NCBI RefSeq assembly: GCF_019218285.1
Contig: NZ_JAHUZG010000003.1
Span: forward strand, 1-64,000
Length of the DNA: 64,000 nt
Reading direction: 5' to 3'
Source: Antarctobacter sediminis
GTDB taxonomy: Bacteria > Pseudomonadota > Alphaproteobacteria > Rhodobacterales > Rhodobacteraceae
Both the position numbers and the translations under genes were made by a program. The notes under the pieces were generated by a model, which did no database searches, was not told where the DNA came from, and saw only the letters and a program-made list of their open reading frames with translations. Positions 43,570-52,817 of the stretch are shown piece by piece; positions within the stretch are counted from its first letter, which is position 1; every line of letters starts with the position of its first letter.

Positions 43570-46164
43570 ATGACGGACGGGACAGCGCAGGGACTGACCT
43601 CGCAAGAGGCGGCACGGCTGCTGCACGAGGTTGGGCCCAACCAACTGGCCGAGCAAAAGCCTGTCTCGCGCTGGACGATCCTCTTTCGGCAATTCACCAG
43701 CCTGCTGATCGTAATGCTGATCGTTGCGGCGGGGATCGCAGCAGTGCTGGGCGAAACCGTGGATGCCGTGGCCATCCTGCTGGTCGTGCTGCTGAACGGG
43801 ATATTGGGCTTTGTGCAGGAATGGCGGACGGAAACCGCCCTTGCAGCCCTGAAGAACATGCTGGCAACCGAAGCGCGGGTGGTTCGCGACGGCGTGCAAA
43901 TGATGATCGACACCCGCCAGATCGTGCCCGGCGACCTTGTGATCCTCGACAGTGGCGACAAGGTGCCTGCCGATCTGGTCCTGACGTCCGGCATGCGGCT
44001 GAAGGTGGACGAAAGCATCCTGACCGGCGAGTCGGTGCCCGTGGACAAGGCCATGGGCGACAGGGACGTACTGTTGTTCATGGGATCCAATGTTGTGGCA
44101 GGCCGCGCCGAAGGCATCGTGCGCGCCACCGGCACACGGACAGAATTCGGGCATATCGCCGAACTCACCGCTTCGATCGACGTGGGCCAGACGCATCTTC
44201 AGGCGCAACTGGCGGGTTTAGCGCGGTTGCTTGGCGGGGTGGCGGTGGGACTTGCCGCCATGGTGTTGCTGGCGGGGTTGTCGGTCGGACGCGGTCTGGA
44301 GGAGATGTTCCTGACCTCGATCGCGCTTGCGGTGGCCATGGTGCCCGAAGGATTGCCGGCGGTTGTGACGATCACGCTGGCGCTGGGCGCCTCGGCCATG
44401 TTGCGGCGGCAATCTCTGGTGCGGCGTTTGCAAGCGGTGGAAACGCTGGGCGCGGCCACGGTGATTTGTACCGACAAGACCGGAACACTGACTGAAAATG
44501 CGATGACCGTCACCCGGCTGTGGACGCCCGGGCGAGCCTATGACGTGACCGGAACCGGCTATGATCCTGCAGGCCATGTCGCGGTAAATGGCCAACGGGT
44601 AAGGGCCGGGGATGACCGGCGTCTGGCGGAACTGGTCGATGTGGCAATGTCCTGCAACCATGCGGAACTGTCCCATCGGGACGGGCGATGGCACATGGTT
44701 GGCGACCCGACCGAGGGCGCGCTTGTCACACTGGGCTACAAGGCGTGGTTCGCCCTTCCCGATCCTGCGACGCGGCTGGCGGAAATCCCCTTTGACGCGG
44801 ACCGCAAGCGCATGAGCGTGGTCATGCGGCGTGACGCGGCGCTGATCCAGATGGTCAAAGGCGCGCCCGAGGCGGTGCTGGACGTCTGCGACCGGGCCTT
44901 GATCGAATCCGGCGAGGTTGCGTCCTTGTCCGCTGACCGCCGCAAAGCCATCGAGGCAGAAGCCGCGCGCATGGCGTCGAACGGACGCCGCATTCTGGGC
45001 TTCGCGCGGCGCGAAGTCTCTGATCCGCTGTCCGGGGAAGAGTCGCTAATCTTTGTCGGACTGGTCGGCATGATCGATCCGCCCCGCCCCGAGGTGAAAC
45101 AGGCTATCAGCCTCTGCCATAGCGCGGGGATCCGCGTGGTGATGATCACCGGCGACGCGCCGCTGACCGGCGGTGCCATCGCGCGCGAGATAGGGCTGCC
45201 GGTAGATCATGTCCTGACCGGTGGTGATCTGGACCAGATGACGGACGAGGCGCTGAATCAGGCGCTGGAGAGAGATACTCATTTTGCCCGTACCGCTCCG
45301 GCCCACAAGATGCGCCTTGTCGAGGCCTTGCAACGGCGCGGCAACCTTGTTGCGATGACGGGTGACGGCGTTAACGACGCGCCCGCGCTGCGGCAGGCGG
45401 ACATCGGCATTGCCATGGGGCAGCGCGGCACCGACGTGGCCAAGGATGCCAGCGATCTTGTTCTTCTGGATGACAATTTCGCAACCATCGTCGGTGCGGT
45501 CGAAGAAGGCAGACGGCAGTTCGCCAACATCCAGCGGTTCGTGCGGTATCTGCTGGCGTCCAACGCGGGCGAGGTGGTGGCCATCGTGGTCAACCTTTTC
45601 CTTGGCGGCCCGCTGGTCTTTCTGGCGACGCAGATCCTCTGGATGAACCTTGTCACGGATGGTGTGACGGCGGTGGCGCTGGGCATGGAAAAAGCATCGC
45701 CCGACCAGATGGATCAGCCCCCCGTGCCAAAGGACCACCCGATTCTTGATCTGGCGGGGTTGGGCATGATCGCCTGTTTCGGGCTGTATACCGGCGGGGT
45801 CAGTCTCTGGCTGTTCTACAGCCACATGCCGCAGGGCGAAGATCTGGCCCGGACCATGGCCTTTACCGCGATGGTGCTGTTCGAAAAGGTCAGCGTCTTT
45901 GCCTTCCGCTCGTTCCGGCTGCCTCTGTCGGGGATCGGATACCTGTCGAACCGGGCGCTGCTGATTGCCTTTGTCGCCACGATGGCCATGCAGGTGGCCG
46001 CGGTCTATTGGCCGCCGCTGCAACAGGTGTTGCGCACTGTGCCGCTGGACTGGGGGCAGCTTGGCCTGCTTGGGGCCTTGGCCCTGCCGCTTGTGATCAT
46101 GCCGGAAATCGTAAAACACATCCGCCGGGCGCGGTCAGGGGGGCTTTCCTTGTCAGCGCGTTGA
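43570..46164 (+). CDS. Cation-transporting P-type ATPase (P2A-like, Ca2+ type)
   Basis: The 864-residue pump has the A-domain TGES motif (LTGESVPVDK), the TM4 ion site PEGLPAVVTITLALGAS, the phosphorylated Asp in CTDKTGTLTENAMT, KGAPE in the N-domain and MTGDGVNDAPALRQADIGIAMG. The PEGLP form and lack of metal-binding Cys indicate the Ca2+/Mg2+-type branch, not a heavy-metal pump. The start at 43570 follows AGGAG by 10 bases; the GTG at 43561 is too close. Its stop codon lies inside the next FNR-type box. Confidence 0.88.
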   Translation: MTDGTAQGLTSQEAARLLHEVGPNQLAEQKPVSRWTILFRQFTSLLIVMLIVAAGIAAVLGETVDAVAILLVVLLNGILGFVQEWRTETALAALKNMLATEARVVRDGVQMMIDTRQIVPGDLVILDSGDKVPADLVLTSGMRLKVDESILTGESVPVDKAMGDRDVLLFMGSNVVAGRAEGIVRATGTRTEFGHIAELTASIDVGQTHLQAQLAGLARLLGGVAVGLAAMVLLAGLSVGRGLEEMFLTSIALAVAMVPEGLPAVVTITLALGASAMLRRQSLVRRLQAVETLGAATVICTDKTGTLTENAMTVTRLWTPGRAYDVTGTGYDPAGHVAVNGQRVRAGDDRRLAELVDVAMSCNHAELSHRDGRWHMVGDPTEGALVTLGYKAWFALPDPATRLAEIPFDADRKRMSVVMRRDAALIQMVKGAPEAVLDVCDRALIESGEVASLSADRRKAIEAEAARMASNGRRILGFARREVSDPLSGEESLIFVGLVGMIDPPRPEVKQAISLCHSAGIRVVMITGDAPLTGGAIAREIGLPVDHVLTGGDLDQMTDEALNQALERDTHFARTAPAHKMRLVEALQRRGNLVAMTGDGVNDAPALRQADIGIAMGQRGTDVAKDASDLVLLDDNFATIVGAVEEGRRQFANIQRFVRYLLASNAGEVVAIVVNLFLGGPLVFLATQILWMNLVTDGVTAVALGMEKASPDQMDQPPVPKDHPILDLAGLGMIACFGLYTGGVSLWLFYSHMPQGEDLARTMAFTAMVLFEKVSVFAFRSFRLPLSGIGYLSNRALLIAFVATMAMQVAAVYWPPLQQVLRTVPLDWGQLGLLGALALPLVIMPEIVKHIRRARSGGLSLSAR

Positions 46165-46201
46165 CCTGCGTCAACGAAGGGCCGCCGCCTTGAGCTATCC
46201 T
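46161..46201 (+). promoter_or_regulatory. FNR/FixK-type class II promoter of ppsA
   Basis: TTGACCTGCGTCAA (46161-46174) is the same TTGAC-N4-GTCAA palindrome as at 43488, and its 5' end overlaps the ATPase stop codon. Its centre is about 29 bases upstream of TATCCT (46196-46201), placing it near -41.5. Predicted start is near 46208, 20 bases before ppsA. Confidence 0.65.
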
Positions 46202-46227
46202 GTTCCACCACATGGGAGGTGGCCCCG

Positions 46228-48627
46228 ATGGCAAGCAAGGATAGCGGCGACACGCGCAACCTGATCTGGTTCGAGAATTTAAGGCGCGAGGATGTGGCGC
46301 TGGTCGGCGGCAAGAACGCCTCGCTGGGCGAAATGGTCCAGTCGCTGGACGCGGGTCGTATCCGGGTGCCGCCCGGTTTTGCGACGACGTCGCGGGCCTA
46401 TCGCGCCTTCATCCGCCTCAATGGTTTCGACGTTATCCTGAAACAGGAACTGGATGCACTGGCCTGCGGTCGCAAGTCCTTGGCGCAGGCGGGGCGTGCC
46501 ATGCGCGAGGCCCTGACGGCAGGAGCCTTTCCGCCCGAGGTCGAAGCCGAGATCCTTGCTGCCTACCGTGACCTTGGCCGCCGCGTGGGACGCCAGTCGC
46601 CCTCTGTGGCGGTACGGTCCTCGGCCACGGCCGAAGACCTGCCGGATGCCAGCTTTGCCGGGCAGCAGGAGACCTTTTTGAACGTCACCGGCGAACGGGA
46701 CCTGCTGTTGGCGTGTCGCCGCTGCTATGCCTCGCTGTTCACCGACCGGGCGATCACCTACCGCGAGATCAACGGGTTCGACCATCTGGACGTCGCCCTG
46801 TCCATCGGTATTCAGTTGATGGTGCGGTCGGATCTGGCCGGATCCGGGGTGATGTTTTCCATCGATACGGAAAGCGGCTTTGACAGGACGGTTCTGATCA
46901 ATGCGGTCTGGGGGTTGGGCGAAAACGTCGTGCAGGGCGCGGTCAGCCCGGACGAGTACCAAGTCTACAAGCCGTTCCTTGATGATCCCCACCTGTTGCC
47001 GATCACGCACAAGGCGTTGGGCGCGAAAGAGATCAAGATGATCTATGGCACCGGCGAAGCGGCGGCCACCCGCAATGTGCCAACTTCGAAGGCGGAGCGG
47101 GAAAGCTATGTCCTCCGCGATACCGAGATCCTGGAACTGGCGCGGGCCGCGGCGGAAATCGAAAACCACTACGGCTGTCCGATGGACATGGAATGGGCCA
47201 AGGATGGCGTCGACGGGCAGATGTATGTCGTGCAGGCCCGGCCCGAGACCGTCCAGTCGCGCCACGGGGCCGGGGCGATGAAGACCTACTCGCTAGGCAA
47301 ACACGGCGATGCGCTGCTGACCGGTCTCAGTGTCGGCGGGGCGGTGGCAAGCGGCGAGGTCATCATCATTGAAAGCGCCGCCGACATCGACCGTTTTATC
47401 GACGGCGCGGTGCTGGTCACCTCGACCACCGACCCGGATTGGGTGCCGGTGATGAAGCGGGCCTCGGCCATCATCACCGATCACGGCGGGCGAACCTCGC
47501 ACGCGGCCATCGTCAGCCGGGAGCTGGGAGTACCTGCGGTGGTCGGGACGGGAAACGCGACCCATGTGCTGCATGACCAGCAGGTGGTGACAGTCTCCTG
47601 CGCCGGTGGCGAAGAGGGCGTGATCTATGCGGGAAAAGCCGAGGTGACGGTGGAGGAACTGGACCTTGACCACGTGCCCGAGACAAGCACGCAGGTGATG
47701 CTGAACATTGCCAACCCATCGACGGCGGCGCGCTGGTGGCGGCTGCCTGCGGATGGCGTGGGGCTGGCGCGGATGGAATTCGTGGTCTCGAACGAGGTCC
47801 GGGCGCACCCGCTGGCGCTGACACGCTATGACCAGCTGCGATCCGAGGCGGACCGGGATGCGATTGACGCCCTGACGTGCGGTTCTTCCGACCGCAGCGC
47901 CTTTTTCGTCGAGACGCTGGCGCGGGGCCTCTCGCGGATCGCGGCGGTCTGGTATCCGCGCCCCGTCATCGTGCGGATGAGCGATTTCAAAACCAATGAA
48001 TATGCCGACCTGTTGGGCGGGCGGCAGTTCGAAGCGGAGGAAGAAAACCCGATGATCGGGTTCCGGGGCGCTTCGCGTTATTATTCCGAGGGCTATCGGG
48101 ACGGGTTCGAACTGGAATGCCGGGCGATCCGGCGTCTGCGCGAGGAGATGGGTTTCGGCAACGTGGTGGTGATGATCCCCTTTTGCCGGACGGTCGGCGA
48201 GGCGGACCGGGTGCTGGAGGTCATGGCGGCGCAGGGGTTGCAGCGCGGCGACGCGGGGCTGGAGATCTACGTGATGTGCGAGATCCCGTCGAATGTCATC
48301 GAGGCCGAACGATTTGCCGAGCGATTCGACGGGTTTTCGATCGGGTCCAATGACCTGACCCAGCTGACGCTGGGGATCGACCGCGATTCCGAGGCTTTGT
48401 CGGAGCTGTTCGACGAGCGTGATCCAGCTGTGATGTGGATGATCGAGACGGTCATTGCCAAGGCCCGTGCGGCGGGGAAGAAGATCGGGCTGTGCGGGCA
48501 GGCGCCCTCGAACGACCCGGAGTTCGCGCGCCTGCTGGTGGCGGCGGGGATCTCGTCGATTTCGGTCACGCCGGACAGTTTTCTGGCAGTCAAGCGGAAC
48601 GTAGCCGAGGCAGAGCGACAGCGCTGA
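46228..48627 (+). CDS. ppsA: Phosphoenolpyruvate synthase
   Basis: PpsA (799 residues) makes PEP, AMP and phosphate from pyruvate and ATP for gluconeogenesis. The N-terminal ATP-grasp domain has SVAVRSSATAEDLPDASFAG, the swivelling His domain has GGRTSHAAIVSREL, and the C-terminal TIM barrel ends with the catalytic Cys in IGLCGQAPSN. The start at 46228 lies 8 bases after GGGAGG; the GTG at 46219 is part of that ribosome site. Expression appears to be under the FNR-type box upstream. Confidence 0.92.
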   Translation: MASKDSGDTRNLIWFENLRREDVALVGGKNASLGEMVQSLDAGRIRVPPGFATTSRAYRAFIRLNGFDVILKQELDALACGRKSLAQAGRAMREALTAGAFPPEVEAEILAAYRDLGRRVGRQSPSVAVRSSATAEDLPDASFAGQQETFLNVTGERDLLLACRRCYASLFTDRAITYREINGFDHLDVALSIGIQLMVRSDLAGSGVMFSIDTESGFDRTVLINAVWGLGENVVQGAVSPDEYQVYKPFLDDPHLLPITHKALGAKEIKMIYGTGEAAATRNVPTSKAERESYVLRDTEILELARAAAEIENHYGCPMDMEWAKDGVDGQMYVVQARPETVQSRHGAGAMKTYSLGKHGDALLTGLSVGGAVASGEVIIIESAADIDRFIDGAVLVTSTTDPDWVPVMKRASAIITDHGGRTSHAAIVSRELGVPAVVGTGNATHVLHDQQVVTVSCAGGEEGVIYAGKAEVTVEELDLDHVPETSTQVMLNIANPSTAARWWRLPADGVGLARMEFVVSNEVRAHPLALTRYDQLRSEADRDAIDALTCGSSDRSAFFVETLARGLSRIAAVWYPRPVIVRMSDFKTNEYADLLGGRQFEAEEENPMIGFRGASRYYSEGYRDGFELECRAIRRLREEMGFGNVVVMIPFCRTVGEADRVLEVMAAQGLQRGDAGLEIYVMCEIPSNVIEAERFAERFDGFSIGSNDLTQLTLGIDRDSEALSELFDERDPAVMWMIETVIAKARAAGKKIGLCGQAPSNDPEFARLLVAAGISSISVTPDSFLAVKRNVAEAERQR

Positions 48628-48715
48628 CGTGGATTATGATGCGGTGCGCGCTGTCGCGCGCGCAGGTTGTCTCGCCCGGCGGCCGTGTGGCCTTGGGCTC
48701 GGGGCCGGGGCGCGA

Positions 48716-49183
48716 TCAGGGGGACAACGGGATTTCGGTGCCCTGCTTGATGCGGCGCAGCACGAACATTGTGGCGGTTCCGGCCACGCCCGCATGTTCC
48801 AGCACGTGCCGCATAAGGATGTCTTCGAGATCGGCGATGTCGCGGACAACGATGTGCAGCAGGTAATCCCATTCGCCCGAGATCGTGTAGACTTCGGTGA
48901 TGGCCGGTTCGATTTCCATGGCGCGCTGGAATTCGGCCCGGGTGCGGGCGTCCTGTGATTTCATTCGTACCTGGACAAAGGCATCCATGCCGCGACCGAC
49001 GGCGGCGGGGTCCACGCGGCGGACGGGAGGGCCGATCACGCCGCGATCTTCGAGCATGCGCAGCCGTCGCCAGCAGGTCGCGGGCGAACTGTTCACGCGT
49101 TGGGCGAGGTCCTGCATGCTGCCGGACGCATCTTTTTGAAGCACGTCCAGAATGCGGCGGTCGAGATCGCTGAGCTGAGCCAT
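48716..49183 (-). CDS. Lrp/AsnC family transcriptional regulator
   Basis: The 155-residue protein has the winged helix LSDLDRRILDVLQKDASGSM and SSPATCWRRLRMLEDRGVI, and a RAM domain with ITEVYTISGEWDYLLHIVV. It is divergent from the indolepyruvate oxidoreductase gene, and the shared AT-rich region holds palindromes, so it likely activates or represses that gene in response to an aromatic or branched amino acid. It converges with ppsA. Confidence 0.9.
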   Translation of the reverse strand: MAQLSDLDRRILDVLQKDASGSMQDLAQRVNSSPATCWRRLRMLEDRGVIGPPVRRVDPAAVGRGMDAFVQVRMKSQDARTRAEFQRAMEIEPAITEVYTISGEWDYLLHIVVRDIADLEDILMRHVLEHAGVAGTATMFVLRRIKQGTEIPLSP

Positions 49184-49189
49184 ATGTTT

Positions 49190-49282
49190 CGAAATTTTCG
49201 ATTTAGTGAGCCGGTTTGAGCAAAAATGAATGCAAGATTGAGAAATTGGAAGGTATTTTTCGAGGTTTTAGCTGAAAATTCA
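49190..49282. promoter_or_regulatory. AT-rich divergent control region with two palindromes
   Basis: CGAAATTTTCG (49190-49200) and TGAAAATTCA (49273-49282) are perfect short palindromes at either end of a 122-base region that is far more AT-rich than its surroundings. This fits Lrp-type binding, which favours AT-rich spaced sites. The promoters could not be placed with certainty. Confidence 0.45.
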
Positions 49283-49305
49283 CCATGCGAGACAGGGAGG
49301 CTGCC

Positions 49306-52300
49306 ATGACGGACCAGACACCGATTTTGACAGATTATGCGCTAGAAGACCGCTATGCCCGCGAAACGGGCCGGGTGTTCCTGACCGGCACGCAGGCCAT
49401 CATCCGCATCGCGCTGGATCAGGCGCGGCGGGACCGGGCGGCGGGGTTGGACACGCGGGGCTATATCTCGGGCTATCGCGGCTCGCCGGTGGGGGGCGTC
49501 GACCTGGAGGTGGCCAGCCATGCCAAGCTGGTCGAGGAGGCCGGGATCACCTTTCTGCCCGCGGTGAACGAGGAGTTCGGCGCGACCCAGATGATCGGGA
49601 CGCAGCAGGTGGAAACCGACCCGGACAAGACCTGCGAGGCCGTATTCGGCCTGTGGTACGGCAAGGGGCCGGGGGTGGACCGGGCCAGTGACGCGCTGAA
49701 ACACGGCAACGCTTACGGATCGTCGCCGCATGGCGGGGTGCTGGTGGTGGCCGGGGACGACCATGGCTGTGTCTCGTCCTCGATGCCGCATCAATCCGAC
49801 GTGGCCTTCATGAATTTCTTCATGCCGACGTTGAACCCGGCCAATGTGGCCGAGTTCCTGCCGTTTGGCGAATGGGGCTATGCGCTTTCGCGGTTCTCGG
49901 GGATGTGGGTCGGTTTCAAGGCGATTTCCGAGACGGTGGAATCGGGCATGTCCTTTGACTTGCCTCCGGACCGCGCCTTTGCGGTGCCGGATTTCACCCC
50001 GCCCAAGGACGGGCTGCACTATCGCTGGCCCGACCTGCCCGGCCCGCAGATCGAAGAGCGGATGGAGGCCAAGAAAAACGCGGTTCTGGCCTTTGCCCGC
50101 GCCAACCCGATCGACCGGGCGGAATGGGGACACGAAGCGCGGTTCGGCATCGTGACCACCGGCAAGGCGCATCTGGACACGCTGGAGGCATTGCGCCTGT
50201 TGGGCATCGGCGAGGGGGAAGCGCGCGACCTTGGCATCGACATCTACAAGGTTGGCATGGTCTGGCCGCTGGAGGACGTGGGTGCCCTGCAATTTGCCGC
50301 TGGCAAGCAGGAACTGCTGGTGATCGAGGAAAAGCGCGGCATCATCGAAAGCCAGCTGAAGGAATATTTCTACGATTTCCCGGGGCAGAAGCCCGAGCGC
50401 ATGGTCGGCAAACGCGACGAACATGGCGAGCGGCTGATCCCCTGGACGCATGAACTGGGCGCGGTGATGCTGGCCCGGATCATCGCGAAACGGCTGGATC
50501 TGAACCTTGGCACATCGCTCACGGAACGTGCCGAAGGGGTCGTGCCGCCGCCGAAACTGATCGAGGTTCCCGGCGCGGCACGCACGCCCTATTTCTGTTC
50601 GGGCTGCCCGCACAACACCTCGACCAAGGTGCCCGAGGGCAGCGCGGCGCTGGCCGGGATCGGCTGTCATTTCATGGCAAGCTGGATGAACCGAAACACC
50701 ACCTCGCTGATCCAGATGGGCGGTGAAGGCGTGAACTGGGTCGCCCGGTCCAAGTTCAACGGCAACAAGCATATCTTTCAGAACCTTGGCGAGGGAACCT
50801 ATTACCACTCGGGGTCTCTGGCGGTGCGTCAGGCGATTGCGGCGGGCACCAACATCACCTTCAAGATCCTGTTCAACGATGCGGTCGCCATGACCGGCGG
50901 GCAGACGGTGGACGGGCCGATCTCTGTTCATGCCATCGCGCAAACGGTGCTGGCCGAAGGCGCGAAGCGGGTTGTCGTGGTTTCGGACCAGCCGGAACAG
51001 TTCCGGCCCGCCGATTTTCCGGACGGGGTCGAGATCGAGCACCGCCGCCAGATGGACCGCATCCAGCGCGAATTGCGCGAGGTGCCGGGTACGACGGTGC
51101 TGATCTATCAGCAGACCTGCGCCACCGAGAAGCGCCGGTTGCGCAAACGGGGCAAGATGGCGGACCCGAAGAAATTCGCCGTAATCAACCCACTTGTCTG
51201 CGAAGGCTGTGGCGATTGCGGCGTCGAGTCGAACTGCCTGAGCGTCGAACCGTTGGAGACGGAGTTCGGCCGCAAGCGCAAGATCAACCTTAATTCCTGC
51301 AACAAGGATTTCACCTGTCTGAACGGCTTTTGCCCCAGTTTCGTGACCGTCGAAGGCGGGACGCTGAAAAAGGGCGGCGGCGTGTCGGGTGACAGGCTGG
51401 CCGAGATGAAGGCGGGACTGCCGGTCCCGGTGTTGCCGGGGCTGGACGCGCCCTGGGATATCCTTGTGACCGGTGTCGGCGGCACCGGGGTCGTGACCGT
51501 GGGGCAGGTGATCGCCATGGCCGCGAACCTTGAAGGCAAGGGAGCGAGCGTGCTGGATTTCATGGGCTTTGCGCAGAAATTCGGGCCTGTGCTCAGCTAC
51601 CTGCGCATGTCGGCCACCCCGCAAGAGGTAAACCAGGCACGGATCGAGCCGTCTTCGGCGGATGCGCTGATCGGTTGTGATCTTGTGGTCAGTTCCTCGC
51701 CCAAGGCTTCGATGACCTATCGGGCGGGCCATACACGGGCGGTGGTGAACACGGCGATGATGCCGACCGGGGATTTCACCCGCAATCGGGACGCGGACCT
51801 GAAACCCGGCCAGCGTTTGGAAAGAATCGCTGCCGGGGTGGACGCGGCGTCGCTGGCCGCGCTGGATGCCAACGCGCTGTCCGAGGCGCTGCTGGGCGAT
51901 ACGGTCTATGCCAACGTGCTGATGCTGGGCGCGGCCTGGCAGGCGGGGCTGGTACCGCTTTCCGAGGCTGCGCTGATGCGGGCCATCGAATTGAACGGCG
52001 TGAAACCGGAACAGAACAAGGCGGCCTTTGACTGGGGGCGGGTGGCGGTGGCCGATCCCGCAGCGGTCGAACGGATTGCCGGGATCAGCGCGGCCCCGGT
52101 GCAGACGCTGGAACAGATGATCGAGCGGCGGGTCGAATTCCTGGCCGACTATCAGGATGCGGCTTGGGCGGCGGCTTATCGGCGCGACCTGCGACCGGTG
52201 ATCGAGGCCGAAACGCGGGTGGCGGGCGCACCGGGTGCCCTGAGCGAGGCGGCGGCAAAAGGTCTGTTCAAGCTGATGTCCTACAAGGACGAATACGAGG

Positions 52301-52746
52301 TGGCGCGCCTGCATACCCAGACCGGTTTCCTCGAAGGGCTGGATGCGCGATTCGACGGGGATTTCACGGTACGCCACCATCTTGCGCCGCCGATGCTCTC
52401 GGCGGGCCGGGATGCACGCGGGCGGCCGGTGAAACGCGCCTTTGGCCCCTGGGTGCAGGTGGCGTTCCGACAACTGGCGCGGATGAAACGCCTGCGCGGC
52501 ACCCGTTGGGATGTCTTTGGCCGCACCGAGGAGCGGCGGATGGAGCGGGCCCTGATCGCCGAGTACCGCAGCCTGCTGGATCGGCTGGTGCGGGGGCTGT
52601 CCCCGGACAACCAGGCCGAGGCCGCGCGGATTGCCGGGATGGTCATGGAGATCCGCGGCTTTGGCCCGGTCAAGGAAGGGGCCGTGGCCGAGACCAGCGC
52701 GCGCATCGACAGGGCGATCCGGGTCTATGAGGGGGAAGTTCTTTAA
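49306..52746 (+). CDS. Fused indolepyruvate ferredoxin oxidoreductase (IorAB type)
   Basis: The 1146-residue protein joins the alpha (TPP and iron-sulfur) and beta (gamma-like) subunits found separately in archaea. The N-terminal part has YISGYRGSPVGG and the TPP region GCHFMASWMNRNT. A ferredoxin-like insert at about 630-690 has CEGCGDCGVESNC and CNKDFTCLNGFCPSF. The C-terminal part has GVGGTGVVTVGQVIA. It would convert aryl or branched 2-oxo acids to acyl-CoA plus reduced ferredoxin. The start at 49306 follows GGGAGG by 6 bases. Confidence 0.88.
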   Translation: MTDQTPILTDYALEDRYARETGRVFLTGTQAIIRIALDQARRDRAAGLDTRGYISGYRGSPVGGVDLEVASHAKLVEEAGITFLPAVNEEFGATQMIGTQQVETDPDKTCEAVFGLWYGKGPGVDRASDALKHGNAYGSSPHGGVLVVAGDDHGCVSSSMPHQSDVAFMNFFMPTLNPANVAEFLPFGEWGYALSRFSGMWVGFKAISETVESGMSFDLPPDRAFAVPDFTPPKDGLHYRWPDLPGPQIEERMEAKKNAVLAFARANPIDRAEWGHEARFGIVTTGKAHLDTLEALRLLGIGEGEARDLGIDIYKVGMVWPLEDVGALQFAAGKQELLVIEEKRGIIESQLKEYFYDFPGQKPERMVGKRDEHGERLIPWTHELGAVMLARIIAKRLDLNLGTSLTERAEGVVPPPKLIEVPGAARTPYFCSGCPHNTSTKVPEGSAALAGIGCHFMASWMNRNTTSLIQMGGEGVNWVARSKFNGNKHIFQNLGEGTYYHSGSLAVRQAIAAGTNITFKILFNDAVAMTGGQTVDGPISVHAIAQTVLAEGAKRVVVVSDQPEQFRPADFPDGVEIEHRRQMDRIQRELREVPGTTVLIYQQTCATEKRRLRKRGKMADPKKFAVINPLVCEGCGDCGVESNCLSVEPLETEFGRKRKINLNSCNKDFTCLNGFCPSFVTVEGGTLKKGGGVSGDRLAEMKAGLPVPVLPGLDAPWDILVTGVGGTGVVTVGQVIAMAANLEGKGASVLDFMGFAQKFGPVLSYLRMSATPQEVNQARIEPSSADALIGCDLVVSSSPKASMTYRAGHTRAVVNTAMMPTGDFTRNRDADLKPGQRLERIAAGVDAASLAALDANALSEALLGDTVYANVLMLGAAWQAGLVPLSEAALMRAIELNGVKPEQNKAAFDWGRVAVADPAAVERIAGISAAPVQTLEQMIERRVEFLADYQDAAWAAAYRRDLRPVIEAETRVAGAPGALSEAAAKGLFKLMSYKDEYEVARLHTQTGFLEGLDARFDGDFTVRHHLAPPMLSAGRDARGRPVKRAFGPWVQVAFRQLARMKRLRGTRWDVFGRTEERRMERALIAEYRSLLDRLVRGLSPDNQAEAARIAGMVMEIRGFGPVKEGAVAETSARIDRAIRVYEGEVL

Positions 52747-52817
52747 CCGACCGCACGTTTGGGTTATTGCCTTGCGCAGACGCCTGACAGGCAGCGGCGA
52801 GGAGAGGAGCCTTGACC

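Noticed and set aside
49342-52473. A 1043-codon open frame antisense to the indolepyruvate oxidoreductase gene
   Set aside because: It mirrors the sense gene in high-GC DNA and is rich in Arg, His, Gln and Pro with no recognised domain; the sense frame has clear motifs throughout.
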